64,000 nt of DNA from the NCBI GenBank assembly GCA_027405735.1, contig JAPEHQ010000015.1:1-64000 (forward strand). The letters are read 5' to 3'. Position 1 is the first letter of the stretch; the number at the start of each line of letters is the position of its first letter. Position numbers and translations under genes: made by a program. The notes below the pieces were generated by a model, which was not told the origin of the DNA, did not search any database, and saw nothing but the letters and a program-made list of their open reading frames with translations. Shown here piece after piece: positions 21,744 to 35,253 of the stretch. Source of the stretch: Mucor racemosus. Lineage: Eukaryota > Mucoromycota > Mucoromycetes > Mucorales > Mucoraceae.

Positions 21744-22775
21744 AAAAGAAAGAAACAACGCACGTAAAAAAGGATTTAAGGTTTTACATGACTTAGCGCA
21801 ATTAAAATCCTGCTAAATTGCACATTTCAGCCAATGTAAAAGCAATAATACAACGCATCAACCCATAAACTAAGCAAAATAGGCAATATATGCTATCATA
21901 GAAACATGCATCATTTTTCTACCAGAAAAACCGTCTGTTGTATCATACATTCATTAAAAATTGCAAAAGCGAGCCCACAGAACGACGCCGTAATTAAGCA
22001 TAGCAAGATCGAACGGCCAAGTCTTTTAGACAATGGTATATATCTATGTTTTAAATAAAAATTATTTTTTTTTAACTTTTCTTATGTTTAATCATGTACG
22101 GTCTGAAAATTCAGACTTTGTAGCGGACATTTTTCGGGGCTCATTTTATCCTTACCAACACTCATGATTTTGATCAAAAAACAGAAAAATCAATTTTTGA
22201 TACCAAAATCAACGTTTAAATGTACTACATTGTGAGGGAAAATTGTAGGCATAGCTAATACACATTTGATAAAAGCTTAATATTAAATGTTAAGTAATGA
22301 AATTTTGTACTTTTGCCCCAAAAACGGATTTTTGGTTAAAGGATTTTCATGTAATATTTTGCAATAAAAATGTTTATTGTTTTTTATCGCAAAAATAGAG
22401 CGCTAAATTCTGAGTATATGTATATTTTTTGTTTTTATAATTGGTAGTATAATTAACTTTAGATTTGCAAAAGCAGAAAAAAAAAATTAAAAAATGTCAA
22501 AATTGATGATCTGGACAAAAATAACTTTTGAAATTAATGTTCCGCTGTTAAGCGTTGTAAGTCTTAAAAATAAGAGATTTTATAATATGTGAGACCTTTT
22601 TCAAGAATTTACGGTACTGTACCCACTTGATTCAAGCCTATTACTGTAAACCTTTATACATGATTATATTGTGTGGTAATTTATTTAATAAAAATATATT
22701 CTTACTTTATAATTATTGCGCTAGAGGTGATTTACATTAAGTTTTTTTTTTACTCTTACCTCTCCAATATTATAA

Positions 22776-23260
22776 AAAACATAAACATGGCCATCACTGG
22801 AACCTATTTGATTTATCGAGACTTTTTAAATTAAAATCAACGTAAAAAGTACCGTTTATTAAAATAGATTAAATATGGGTTTATATAGTTATTGGGATTG
22901 CGTGATAGGATCTAATGGATAGGGGTCCATTAGGTGTGACAACAGAAATTACTATTAATGTGTATGGATATAATATGTGATGTTTCAGTGGTAATATTGG
23001 AACCATGAAATGTAACCTTCGCTTGTTTCGCTTGTTAAACATCATGGTTTGACAGATGCTCTAAATTGGTAATTCGGTAATTCCTAATTCTGATATATCA
23101 CTATTGCCGGTTGTCGTTTTATCCTCTTTGTCCCAAGAAGCCAATTTATTCAATGCTTTACTAGAACCAACTTATTAAGTAGTACTTACAAATGGTTCCT
23201 CAGTATTTGCAGTCAAATTCCATAAGTTAAATTGACTGGTTTTATTTATAATAGTATCAA
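22776..23260 (-). pseudogene. Dynein intermediate chain fragment, copy 2 (broken, LTR inside)
   Basis: Same WD40 segment as copy 1, with stop codons and a frameshift, split by a 292-bp solo LTR between the codons for the A-I/G-N region and G-S-S-D-G-H-V-Y-V. Differences from copy 1 and from the copy at 51.6 kb show independent decay. Confidence 0.75.
22809..23100. mobile_element. Solo LTR family 2, copy 1, TSD CTATT
   Basis: 292 bp, starts TGATTTATCGAG and ends CTGATATATCA, flanked by perfect CTATT (22804-22808, 23101-23105). The uninterrupted site is seen in block T copy 1. Its 3' third (TTAAACATCATGGTTTGACA onward) recurs ending at 39324. Confidence 0.95.
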
Positions 23261-24457
23261 ACGTATCACCAGCCCGCCTTATAATATATGTCAATATAAA
23301 ATTAGAAACATCCCATTGTCATTGTTATTAGCTATGAAAAGCTTGGTTTTTAATAATACGACAATTAAATAAAAGACAAAATGATACTAATCGCGTATGG
23401 TGAGTATTCAACATCTAGTTGAGTTTAATGAAGAAGAATACTTTTGAACCCTTCTTTTGAAAACCCTGAAGCAAACACAACACCTTGATCCTGTAATTTA
23501 TATCTATCAAAATGTTGCAATTTCTCCTACACAATGAATGCAAATTTTATCGACCTTGACCTCGATGTACGTGTTGGGTATCAGTTTTTTTCCAGCTGCC
23601 TTTTCTCTAATTCATTAATATTTAGTCATATTGAACGATGATTTGTAGCATTGCCAAAAAAGAAGAATAAATGCTTCAAGAGTTTTCTGCATATCAAATT
23701 ATGAAATTCAGTGGCAATGATTGCACTTAGCTATGCTTTTTGAACCTATTGATATTAAGCAGAATAATAAGTACTACTTTCATTCAAAAGTAACCTCTAC
23801 TTTATACATTTACTTTCACCCGTTCCATAAATGACATCGCATTCATTATCAGTTATATAGATCAATCAACGTTACCTTGAACCAATACATTTGACAATTA
23901 AATGCCAAAATTACACTTGAGCCACCAGGTATCGACACAAAAAAAAATCTCGTACAGGTCGACGAAGCATCACAATTTGGGTCATTTTTGTGGTCATAAT
24001 ATATCTGAGCTCTCTCACACATTTATAGATCTCTACATAAACCATATCTTTATTTATTCAATTTAACATTTAACTGAAATACATTGAACGTCAACATTGT
24101 ACTTGATAAAACGCCTTGCTTTATTGCGAGTCAACACAGCTAATTTGATGCTAGTTTAGCTTTAGCGTCAGCAGTCAAACAAGATAAATTTGAAATTAGA
24201 CGACCCCTTTTAATAGTTTTGCATACCATAAACTAATAATGGACCGTTATCATAGATACGCTAATCAAGGATAGTGAGTTGACTCTAATGGACGAACGAG
24301 TCGATTAGCAGTATAAGCAAAATATTAAAATTAAATATAGCAACTAAATGAACAAGAGATAATAAATCATGTAAATTAACATAATTAAATTGTTTCAAGC
24401 GTTTTGAACTGAATACGCCTTTACTTTTGACTTTTGACCTACAAAAATTGATTTATT

Positions 24458-25458
24458 TATTGTATTCCAGCAAGTACCATACTCTATCACCGTCTACAGT
24501 ATCAAGTACATCTTACAATCTATTGACTACTACATATATTAAAGTGCAAAGTCTTGATATAGGATATAAGAAATTCCTAGCGCACTAAGTTTAATCCAGT
24601 AACTACCAAGAATGCTTGGACCTCAATTATCACTCCATACTATTTCATCCCAGCGGTTAGTCAATCAAGTAGCTATCGGATTAACATCCAAGCACAACAA
24701 TTAGCACAGCATTGAAACAAGGCAACTCATAAGTTCCGCAAGCACGGTTAAATTATGATTGATCCATTTCAATCCATAGACTACTATCAAGCAGATCTAA
24801 TGGCTCCATAGTGTCTTAAATTACATCTCAGAATCTCAATATCAGATCAATATACAGTAAAAGGCCATACGTTTATATCTAAATAAACGATATGTTGTTT
24901 TTATTATTATACAGTTGAAGAACTGGTTAATTACTCATTCGCCTTTAATTGTATTCTTTTTTAAGTACTATTTATCAAAGATGTGGAATAGGTAGAGATA
25001 TTCACAGAAAAAAAGTATAAAAAAACAATAGGGATTCGACTAGATAACGTTAGGGTTTTATTATCCAGTAGAACTTAATTCAACTTGAGGACTTTTGTAG
25101 TATGTCCTCTATATAGTTTTTATCAGAGAGATTAGGTAATCATTCCTAGGTCCATTAGCCAGTAATACCCCTTGTCAGAAATAAGTCTTGATGGTAACCA
25201 ATCGGTATATTTATAGAGTTCATGGGTTCTTAATTGTAATGGTGTGATTAGATCCACATTATGCTGATTGGTCTTTAACTATAAGCTTGTGGAATAGAAG
25301 CTCGGTAGAAAATTTATATTAGTATGAATCAGCATACATCATTTAGTAGTGTAATGTCTATTCATGCCAGCTGCACTTTAATTGAGAATCAGATAAAATG
25401 GAGATCAATATAGTGGATAAATGTGTACATATTCCACAAAAGATGAAAATATAGGACA
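24458..25458 (+). mobile_element. Solo LTR family S, copy 3, split by another LTR
   Basis: Diverged copy of the 17205/21216 LTR; the first two bases have decayed to TA. The final part (TGAAAATATAGGACA) resumes after the family 1 LTR inserted at 24982-25438. No clean outer duplication remains, in keeping with the oldest of the three copies. Confidence 0.8.
24982..25438. mobile_element. Solo LTR family 1, TSD AAAGA, nested in family S LTR
   Basis: 457 bp with 9-bp inverted ends TGTGGAATA and TATTCCACA, flanked by perfect AAAGA (24977-24981, 25439-25443). Removing it and one AAAGA rejoins the interrupted family S LTR. No internal domain remains. Confidence 0.95.
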
Positions 25459-25984
25459 CAACCGATGGTTTTATTGGACACAACCGATGGCTTTATTGGA
25501 TAGAAATATCATGTTTTTCTGATGGTTTTCTCAATTCACAGTCATTTGTGAAAGTAGAAATATAAATTTTTATGTAGGATATACTGTATTTAAATCTACC
25601 ATTATGGATAATTGGAGATTAATTGGATCAATATTCACAAGGATGGGATTTTTTTCTTTGTTTTCTTCTGCAGTTGTGAATAATAGTTTATTATTTTGTA
25701 AAACTTAAAACTCATTATCCAAGGCTTAATTTCTGTATTCACAATGTTATGTCAACACTCATCATAGGCCTCACATCCAATATCTCAGTCTATAATTAGT
25801 ATTACAGTAAATCAGTGCAGATCATTGATTTACATCATATTCTTAAATAGTAAAACCCTAGTAGTAGTTATAACTAATGTATATAAATACATCCACCAAA
25901 GGATGTATTGTTAATAAAATTGTAATATTCTGGCAAGATTATTTATATAGACTTTTTTGACATTTCACACAAGATAGGTCTAAT
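25459..25984. other. No gene seen; short tandem near the start
   Basis: A 22-bp unit GGACACAACCGATGGTTTTA(TT) occurs twice in tandem (about 25454-25497). The remainder is AT-rich without recognisable features. Confidence 0.6.
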
Positions 25985-27245
25985 CTATTACTACTCTGCA
26001 TGTTTTGTTTTAGCAAAAAATATTGATTTTTCGTCGAGAAAATTAAAATAATAGTTCTTATCATAGCTTAAAACCTATCATAACGGGGTTCCAAAATTTA
26101 TCCCTTGAAATGAACGAAAAATGATTCAAAAAAACAAAATTGTTTAATGGCTCATGAGCTGCAAAGTAAGTTGACCTAGAGTATTAAATAACTTTTGTAC
26201 AGGTTTAAATTCTGCATACATCTAAACAAAAATTAAAAAACATTCCGCATTAACTTTTGCGTAAAATGCAATTGAAATTATGGAGGTTTTTTGAAGATAC
26301 ACATCACTTTTTATAAAGATATTTAAAATATAACTAATTGAAATGATGCACAAAACCATTATCTATCGATCGAGCTATTGCAAAAAATTTTAGCTGCATT
26401 TTTCATAGAGAAAACGAGATTTTTGTCCAAATTTTTTCAGATTCAGAATTTAGGATGAGGGTATACAAGGGGAAAATGGAAGCCAGAAATGAAGGTATCA
26501 TTTTGTACACATTTTTAAGGATATCTCCACGAAAAATTAATATTTTAAAAAACTCTAAATTGGGTTTGAGAGAGCTTAACGAGCTTAATGACATGAAAGC
26601 AAAAAAAAATGTTGCTCGATTTAATTAATATTTTGAAACCTACTATAGAAATGCCCAAAAAAATGAAAAAAAAATAAAAGTGCTCAGAGTTTTTTTCATA
26701 CTAAAATATGTTATAAATCACGTTAAAACAAGTAAGTTTTATTATTAAGAAGTGTTAGTATAACTTAATTTTTCGTAGAGATATGAAGCCTCAAAGATTT
26801 CAATTTTTAGCAGTAAAATACGTGTAAAAATCTGAAACATTAGCTCTGAAAAATTAATACCAATTATAAAAAATAGGATATTTCTGGATACTTGTTTTTG
26901 GATTAAAGGTGGGCATCTCAGGTACATTGGCATATAATTTTTTCTTGATGTTATTTAGTGAAAACAAAAAGTTGGGTAGGGATGAAAAGTGAGACACAGT
27001 TTTCAAGGAAAAAGCAGTGAATTTTACGTGTTTTTGAGTGTTTCATGAGATATAAAATGAATTCTGGAACAGGTAAAATAATACGATGAATTCATTTATA
27101 TTTAGTAGTGTCTAGGGTATATCTTAAAAATGTTTAGGATGATGTTATATAATTATAGAAAAGAGGGTACGCTTTGATTTTGAAGATTGAAAACTATGAA
27201 AATTCAAACTCCGCTTGAGCAGGTACCTACAAAAAAAAAAAAAAA
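25985..27245 (-). repeat. Dispersed repeat R, copy 2 (longest uninterrupted)
   Basis: About 1.26 kb, inverted relative to copies at 37008-42510 and 60480-61620. In its own orientation two short frames are partly conserved between copies: 26594-26403 (F-F-K-I-L-I-F-R-G-D-I-L-K-N-V-Y-K) and 26933-26745. No TIR, target duplication or known transposase domain was found. It could be a non-autonomous element or a remnant of a longer one. Confidence 0.75.
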
Positions 27246-27795
27246 ACGTTAAAATATGTACATTATTAATATGGGGATTGTAACATTTTTGAGTATATCA
27301 AAGCTTTAAATTAGTTCGTCGATTATAGAGTGTAACAAGGCGAAACGATGCAATTCACAGGTTTATTAAGTTTTATGAAGTTTAGCAAAAATTGAACAAG
27401 TATATGGTTTACGTTTAGTAAAAAACTAAGCCGTAAAGTTTTAAGATACCTAGACCTGAAAACAATAAATAAACATGTAACCACTTTTATCATTTGCAAT
27501 TTTGTGATTTAAAAAGGCTTTTTTTTAAAAAAAAATATGAATCGATTCAAAATGAGATAAACTACAAGAAAACGTTCAATATCTTGACAAATGTTGCAGG
27601 TTTTTGAAAACATTGTTAGATCAAAATTCTATGGTGAAAATATGTTGTTTATTAGATTCTTCAAAAAATTCAATCTAGATTTGATGATGTCGTGTAGTGG
27701 GGATTTATTTATAATACAAGTTGATTAATATAGGAAATGTATATATATGTATAAAAAAAAAAAAAGAATGATAGTTTCAAGGTCAATTTGTTTTC
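27246..27795. other. No gene seen; 3' flank of cyclin gene
   Basis: AT-rich sequence with a self-complementary T8A9 tract (27519-27535) and an A11 run near 27753. The cyclin terminator probably lies in the right part. Confidence 0.6.
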
Positions 27796-27918
27796 TTAAA
27801 AGCCATTTGTATGTTGCAATTGTGATGGATGCGGGGAATTAGCTTGCGAGTTCGTAGAAGTTTTTACAAGGTAGTGCTCTCTGTAGTGTTCCAACATCTC
27901 CACTGCTAATTCTATTTC

Positions 27919-27952
<34 letters not shown>

Positions 27953-28902
27953 GTTTGAATAAAATAATAAGCGAAAAAACCCCCCTCCCTCTCTACTTAC
28001 CATAAACTTGACCAATATCAATATCAGTTAGTGATTCAAACCAATTTTCATTCAATTTGTCTGTGGAAGATAAATTTGTTGCTAATAATAGAGCAGCAGA
28101 AGCAACTACTTTAGGTTTGTATAGTAAGCATAGTGGAGCACCTAGGCTTTGATATAAGAGCATCCATGCTTTCCGTATTGAGGATGAAGATACTTGACCA
28201 GTTAATTGATTTTCTAACTCGAGTAAACTTAAATGAGGATGCTCTACTGATAAATCAAAGCACAATGTATCTAAAACGATGATTTCATTGTATAACAACG
28301 TCTCTTTCCAACGAATAAAATCCTAATGATCAGATATTAATTTTCCAATTGATGATGACAATAAATTTTCTTCTCTTACTTTTGAATCCTCTTCCAATTT
28401 TAATTTGTCGTTTTTTTGTCCTTTCTGAGCACATGCAATAACAATATCTCTTAATCGTCGCGTACATTCCTCTACTTTTGTTGCAACGAATAAACAAGTA
28501 GCAGCGATATCCTGTAATAATAGTTTATAATGACAATACTAGAATTTAACTATAAGCATACATACGTAAACATGATATCGAACCATCGACTGTCGCATAA
28601 AAAATCGATGAAAATAGGTAGTGGCTGTAACTACCACAAGCTGTGGTCTATATATATATATATTTAATACATATTGTAGTAGTATAAAACAATGACAGTA
28701 TTACAAATTGAGCTTTGCACCAACAGATAATAAATAATGACAGCCTTTTATACGATCAATCTGCTCTTGTTCGAATGATTTACCATCTAAGATTGTTGGT
28801 GTATCTTGTATTTCTTCCTTTGTAAAATACCACTATAAATAAACAAGTTAAAAACAAGTTTTTACATTGAATTTTGATGCAAATTACCTGTGTAATACTC
28901 AT
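27796..28902 (-). CDS. Transcription-type cyclin (Ctk2/cyclin K/T family), 6 exons, 264 aa
   Basis: Regulatory subunit expected to partner a CTD kinase (Cdk9/Cdk12-like, CTDK-I or P-TEFb type) acting on RNA polymerase II in the nucleus. Exons: 28902-28888 (15 nt), 28832-28705, 28647-28566, 28511-28380, 28322-28001, 27911-27796; 795 nt in frame. Visible hallmarks: W-Y-F-T-K-E-E-I near the N-terminus, then T-A-T-T-Y-F-H-R-F-F and D-I-A-A-T-C-L-F-V-A-T-K-V-E-E of cyclin fold 1, L-D-T-L-C-F-D-L at its end, and a second fold with A-S-A-A-L-L-L-A. Intron 5 holds a 31-T run on the + strand (about 27920-27950). It is divergent from the myosin gene with 453 bp between starts. A paralog lies at 45226-46533 with the same first three exon boundaries. 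The exact cyclin subtype is uncertain. Confidence 0.92.
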
Positions 28903-29355
28903 ATAATTTACCTATTTATTTTCTTCCTGAAAAAGAACTGATATTTTCTCTCTCTCTTTCCGTTCTTGTGGGTGGCTTTCCATAAAGAGTTTTGCAATAG
29001 GTAACTGACTAAAACACGTCATCTAGCGGAGATATGGCTTTTGATCTAGTACATGTGTACAACCATGATCTCCATTGAATTACATGACATTGACAATGCT
29101 ATAAAGATATGTAACATATTTTAAATATACAATGAGATTATATCTACCGAGAGACACTAAATTTCAAGTAATTTGTCTAGTTTTTACATCATCATAAGCT
29201 CGGTTAATTGAGTGATTGGCATGTCAAATGTTTTGCGAAAATCACCGCTCTACATTTCTTGGATCTTTACCCATTTTGGGGTTGAATTTCTCTTTTTAAG
29301 AGGGTCCTTTGACTAAAACATTATTTTTCTTTTTTTCTTTACCTTGATAAAAATC
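28903..29355. promoter_or_regulatory. Divergent promoter between cyclin and myosin V
   Basis: 453 bp separate the two ATGs. A pyrimidine-rich tract (TTTTCTCTCTCTCTTTCCG, about 28946-28965) lies near the cyclin side and a TTTTTCTTTTTTTCTTT tract immediately precedes the myosin start. No clear TATA box near either start. Confidence 0.6.
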
Positions 29356-32300
29356 ATGTCCGCAGAAGAAGAAGAAATTAACTTTAATCCAAGTCAAGCT
29401 ATTCAAGTTTATACAAAAGGAACAAAAGCTTGGTTTCCAGATAAAGAAGAGGGATGGACATCAGCTACATGTACAACCAATCATATTGAAAATGACAAAG
29501 TTATCATTACATTTGAAGACGATAATGATGGAAAAAAGCATGTATTTGAGTCTGCAATTACTACGATCAAAAAAACAAATGGTTCTACGCTGCCTCCATT
29601 AAGAAATCCACCAAAGATGGAGTATACGGATGATTTGACCAATCTTAGTTACCTGAATGAACCTGCAGGTAAAACTACTAAATATATTGCCTAGCAGCCA
29701 AATTGTACAGCAGCCGACTAAAATCTATCATTATTTTATCAGTCTTAAACACTATCAGGACAAGATATATGCAGCATTTGATTTACACCTACTCTGGAAT
29801 TGTATTGATTGCCGTAAATCCTTTTGATCGTGTATCTCTTTATGAACCTGACATTGTTCAACAATATTCTGGTAAAAGACGTGGTGAATTAGAACCACAT
29901 TTATTTGCCATTGCGGAAGAAGCATATCGTTGCATGATAAGAGAGCAAACTAATCAAACCATTGTAGTATCAGGAGAAAGGTTCGTTGTCAAGTGATTCA
30001 TTTTTTTTTCTCAAAAGGGTAAAATCTGATATTTAGAACTTGTAGTGGTGCTGGTAAAACAGTAAGCGCAAAATTCATTATGCGTTATTTTGCAACTGCA
30101 GATGATCAGGAATCATCAGGAAAGAAAAAGAAAAAATCAGATGGGTCAATGACAGAAGTGGAAGAGCAAATTTTAGGTAACATTTACGGGGAAAAAAAAA
30201 AAAAAAAAAGGAATGTCGTACAGCATGATGATATTCATTATCTTGAAAAATTAATATAGCAACAAATCCAATTATGGAAGCATTCGGTAATGCAAAAACT
30301 ACTCGCAATGATAATAGTTCTCGTTTTGGTAAATACATCGAAATTCAATTTGATGTGGATGCAAATATTATCGGTGCAAAGATAAAGACATATCTTTTGG
30401 AAAGATCAAGATTGATATTTCAACCTGAAATTGAAAGAAATTACCATATATTTTACCAGGTATATATATATATATTATATACAAAAAAAAAAAAAAAAGA
30501 TGAATTACTCAAGTTGACCAAGTATGCTCACATGTACGTATAAATACAGCTTTGTTCTGGTGCACCTGCCAAGGAAAAAAAAGATTTTGAGTTGGGCAAT
30601 TATATGGACTTTCATTACTTGAATCAAAGTGGCACTGGAGAAATTCCAGGCGTAGATGATGCAGATGAATTTCAAGTTACTCAAAAAGCATTATCTACTG
30701 TTGGATTATCTGTGGATTTACAATGGAAGATCTTTAGAGTATTAGCGTCTTTATTGCATATTGGTAATATCAAAGTAACCGGCAGAGGAGACGCAATGGT
30801 GTCAGATACAGACGAAGCCTTACAAGTTGCAACCCGATTGTTGGGTATAAACACAATGGAGTTTAGAAAATGGATTGTCCGAAAGCAGATCATTACCCGT
30901 TCTGAAAAAATTGTTACTAATTTGAATCCAACGCAAGCCCATGTAGTCAAAGATTCCGTTGCAAAGTACATTTACTCCAACTTGTTTGATTGGCTTGTTG
31001 GCGTTATCAATGATAGTTTATCTTGTCCTGACACTGAAAAGGTCAAGAATTTTATTGGTGTTTTGGATATTTATGGTTTTGAACATTTCAAAAAGAATTC
31101 ATTTGAGCAATTTTGTATTAATTACGCCAATGAAAAACTACAACAGCAATTCAATCAACATGTATTCAAATTAGAGCAAGAAGAATATATACGAGAAAAG
31201 ATCAACTGGACATTTATCGAATTTAGTGATAATCAGAAATGCATAGAGATGATTGAAGGTAAATTGGGTATTTTATCACTTTTGGATGAGGTTAGTATGT
31301 CAAGAATCGTAATACAATAATTGTTATTTATACGCTTAATCTATTTATTAGGAATCCCGTTTACCTGCCGGTACAGATAATGCATTTTGTCAAAAATTAT
31401 ATGATAATTTCAGTACGTTGGAATACAAGAATTATTTCAAGAAACCTCGTTTCTCAAGTGAAGCATTCACAATTGCTCATTATGCTCATGATGTTCAATA
31501 TGAAGCTGAAAATTTTTTGGAGAAAAACAAGGATTCTGTACCAGATGAGCACCTCGAATTATTACAAAATTCCGAATTTACTTTTCTACATGAAGTACTA
31601 GCTAAATCAATTGAAGCAGCAAATCAACTTACATCAAAGGAAACTAAAAGAAAGAGTATGATGAATAGAAAACCAACATTAGGTTCCATTTTCAAGCATT
31701 CACTTATTAGTTTAATGGATACAATTGGAGATACAAATGTACATTATATTCGCTGTATTAAACCTAATGAAGCAAAAGTTGCTTGGGAATTTGAACCACC
31801 CATGGTATTATCTCAGTTGCGTGCTTGTGGTGTATTAGAAACCATTCGTATTAGTTGTTTAGGCTATCCTTCTCGTTGGACATTTGAAGAATTTGCAGAT
31901 AGATATTATGCTTTGGTGCATTCTAGTCATTGGGACCCAGAAGCAAATCCAGATGTTAGAGTGTTATGTCAAGTGATATTAGACAGTTGTATCACGGATA
32001 CTGATAAATATCAAACAGGCGAAACAAAGCTATTCTTTCGTGCTGGTCAATTAGCTTATTTGGAGAAGCTTCGATCAGACAGATTTGATGTTTGTGCAAC
32101 TGTACTCCAAAAGAACATTCGAAGATTTGTTTATCATCTTCGTTACTTGAGAATGAAAGACATGGCAATCAAATTACAATGCCTTGCTCGTGTGTTGATT
32201 GCTAAAAAGAACCTCAAAACCCTCCAAGAAGAAAAGGCTGCAGTTATAATTCAAAAGAACTTTAAAAGATATACTGCTCGTAAGGAATATTTACAAAAGA

Positions 32301-34643
32301 AAGACTTTGCCATTAAGCTTCAAAGACTTGTTCGTGGACATAAGGCTCGCCAAGAATATCAAAAATTAAGAGAAAATAATGCAGCCATTCAAATTCAAAG
32401 ACATGTACGTGGTTTACTTGCTCGTAAATGGTATAAATCTCAAATTCAACACGTTATTTTATTACAATCTTGTATTCGTCGTCGTGTTGCTCGTAAGCAA
32501 TTGCTTCAATTAAAGGTTGAAGCTAAATCTGCAAATCATTTCAAACAAGTTTCTTACAAATTAGAAAATAAGGTGGTTGAACTAACGCAAGCTGTTACAA
32601 CTTTAAAATCTGAAAAAATGGGATTAACTAAAGCCATATCTCAATTGGAATCACAAATTCAACATTGGAATGCTAAATACGAAAAGTTAGAAAAAGATTC
32701 CAAAATACAACAACAAGACAATGTATCTCGCTCAGAATTTAAAACATTACAGTCTGAATTAGAGAAAACCACTACTGAAAGAAACGCCTTATTAGAAAAC
32801 AATGCAGGTTTATCCAAAGATTTAGAGCAATTACAAAAAGATTTAAAGGCTGAAAAGGAAAAGAATGCCTTGTTGGAATCAAACAAAATTAACAAAGAAT
32901 TGCATGGTACAACTGACAAGGAGGTTACTGATCTCAAATCTCAAATCATTGCATTGAAAGCACAATTGGCAAAAGCAATGCATACACGACAAGGTTCACT
33001 TCCTCCTATCAAACAAAACAATAATAGAACTATCTCTCCATCATCTAATACTCGCCGTCAATTCTCTAGAATGGTAGAAGAGCATCCATTGGAAGCACAA
33101 GATAGTGTAAAGCCTCTAGGAAACTCAAACACATTAATAAATAGAAAAACACGTCGTAATAGTTCTGCAGAGGTAACTGGCAACATTCCCAAAACATCAA
33201 TCGATCAAATTCGTAAAGCAGAGGAGCTGGGTAACAGAAATCCTCGTCCTACATCAGTTGGTCAATCAAATACAATTGCTGGTGGTAAGAGTGGTCGTTT
33301 GGATGTTATTTCTGATAATCCAGAAGAAGAAATCAATTCTATCCTTCGACAAGAAGAACCTTTACAAGAAGAAGTTTTAGAAGGACTTATCAAATCACTT
33401 AAATTGCCTTTACCCAGTGAAAAGAATTCACCTTCGCACAAGGAAGTTATGTTTCCTGCTCATCTTATTAGTATGTGCGTGAATGACATGTGGAGGATTG
33501 GATATAACCGTGAATCTGAGAATTTGCTATTCTCTGTTATGGATGCTATAACAAAGCAATGTCTCGGTTATCTTGTAGATGATGCTGTTATTCCATGTGC
33601 ATTTTGGTTAACAAATGTGCATGAATTACTATCACTTGCTGTACAAGCAGAAAATCGTATTGAAGCAGAAATGGAAGCAAGAGGGCATTCGATTGGATGG
33701 AGAGAATTCGAGAAATTGCTTCAAAACATTAAATACGAACTGCAATGTTTAGAAGACAATATTTATCGTACATGGATGAAAGAAATAAAGAAGAAATACA
33801 GTAAAATGATCATACCTGCCGTTATAGAATCTCAATCACTTCCTGGTTTTATCACAAATGATTCTGGAAGATTCTTTAACAAGCTATTATTAGGAAACAC
33901 TGGCCCAGCGTATAATATGGATGATTTACTAAACTTCTTGAACAAGATCTATCGTACTATGAATTGTTATTTTATGGAGCAATCTATAGTAAATCAAGTA
34001 TTGACTGAAATATTAAAAATGACAGGTATTATGGCATTTAATGATTTATTAATGAGAAAGAACTTTTCGTCATGGAAGCGAGGTAATATAAACAAGAAAT
34101 ACTGTTAATATTATTTGCTTAATGGCATTTGAAATAGGCATGCAAATTCAATACAACATCACACGTATAGAAGAATGGTGTAAAAGCCATGGTATTCCAG
34201 AAGGAGCCCTCCAACTGGAACATTTAATGCAGGCTACCAAATTACTTCAATTTAAAAAAGCATCATTAGAAGATACAGAAAATATTTATGATATTTGCTG
34301 GATTCTTTCGCCTACACAAATCCAGAAACTGATTTCTCAGTATCATGTTGCAGATTATGAGAATCCAATTAGTCCTGAAATACTTCGTGCAGTTGCCTTA
34401 CGTGTCGTTAGTGGAGATAAAAGTGATGTTTTATTACTAGATTCTGTCTCCATGGATGAAACAACGGTTCCTTATGAGATTCCAGGTCCTCGAGAAACTA
34501 AACCCTACCTATACTTGCCTGCTTGGTTAAATTTAAAGAGAATTCGTCGTCTCACATTATTAGAAAGTGTACTTGCTGAACGTGCTTCAAATGACCCAGA
34601 AGAAATTCCAAGTGATAAATCAGTAGTGAACACAATTGCATAA
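29356..34643 (+). CDS. Class V myosin heavy chain, 7 exons, 1619 aa
   Basis: Processive actin motor that carries vesicles and organelles along formin-made cables. Exons: 29356-29668, 29743-29980, 30046-30176, 30260-30459, 30550-31290, 31352-34082, 34138-34643; 4860 nt in frame. Motor: P-loop G-E-S-G-A-G-K-T (182-189, codon for S split by intron 2), switch I N-S-S-R-F-G-K (246-252), switch II D-I-Y-G-F-E (467-472). About six IQ motifs follow (about 791-931) for calmodulin-type light chains, then coiled coil (about 935-1060), a Ser/Asn-rich linker, and a DIL cargo-binding domain (about 1270-1560) with [15 protein letters not shown] and [11 protein letters not shown]. Length fits fungal Myo2/MyoE. 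ATG 29356 is first in frame. An alternative acceptor at 30036 would destroy the P-loop and was rejected. No truncation seen. Confidence 0.97.
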
Positions 34644-35253
34644 ATCAGATGCATCTCAATTCTTTACATATTAAATAGCTAATTAATTCAATAAAAAGAT
34701 CAAACTATAAAAGCATGTATACAATTTTGATGATGATGATGATGATGTAGAAAATTCGATTTTACAAATGTTGCATGTTTTTATTTTCTCTGGGCAAGCG
34801 AATGTGAGAGAGTGAGAAAATGCAATGGATGCGACGAATATTTTATGTGCTGTAGCGACTCTGTCTACAGCTATACAAAAATATGCCACACTATTTCATA
34901 AAAAAAAGGTGTATATGAGAATATATGACAAAACAGCAAATAAATTGCTCTGTTGCAATACTTATGAATAAGTATCAAACCAAGGTATCTCTCAGTTCAT
35001 TAACTATAGCAGTAGGTTGGACATATTGCCAGCTCACAAAAAAAGTGAATGATCACAAGACAGTTGGAATTTTATTGAATTTTACTAATTGCAGATGCAC
35101 GTTTAATTCTTGTAAAAATAAATTCTGTACAACATGAGCTTTCATTTTAAGGTTTATTTGTTATTAATTTTGTGTAAAGTCAGATCTATAGTGTTAAATA
35201 TTTAGGGCAAAACTCGTTTTTCACCTTTTAAGGCCTTTTTATCTCCTTTCTGA
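34644..35253. other. Intergenic, no gene seen
   Basis: Holds the myosin 3' flank, including a TGATGATGATGATGATGATG microsatellite (about 34729-34748), and the promoter of the protease gene with a pyrimidine-rich stretch (about 35222-35250). A 70-codon open frame (34925-35137) has no supporting motif. Confidence 0.6.

Larger units (their letters stand above)
21065..24150 (-). repeat. Duplicated block T, copy 2, interrupted by two solo LTRs
   Basis: Same order of sequence as copy 1 (17840-20073) but with solo LTRs inserted at 21216-21743 and 22809-23100. Both insertion points are intact in copy 1: AACAAAAAGAGAGAAAC at about 17971, and GGAACCTATTGCC at about 19036. Copy 1 therefore preserves the empty sites. 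Confidence 0.9.

Noticed and set aside
30036..30046. Alternative acceptor for myosin intron 2 at 30036
   Set aside because: It keeps the frame but changes the P-loop to R-T-C-S-G-A-G-K-T; the acceptor ending at 30045 restores G-E-S-G-A-G-K-T.
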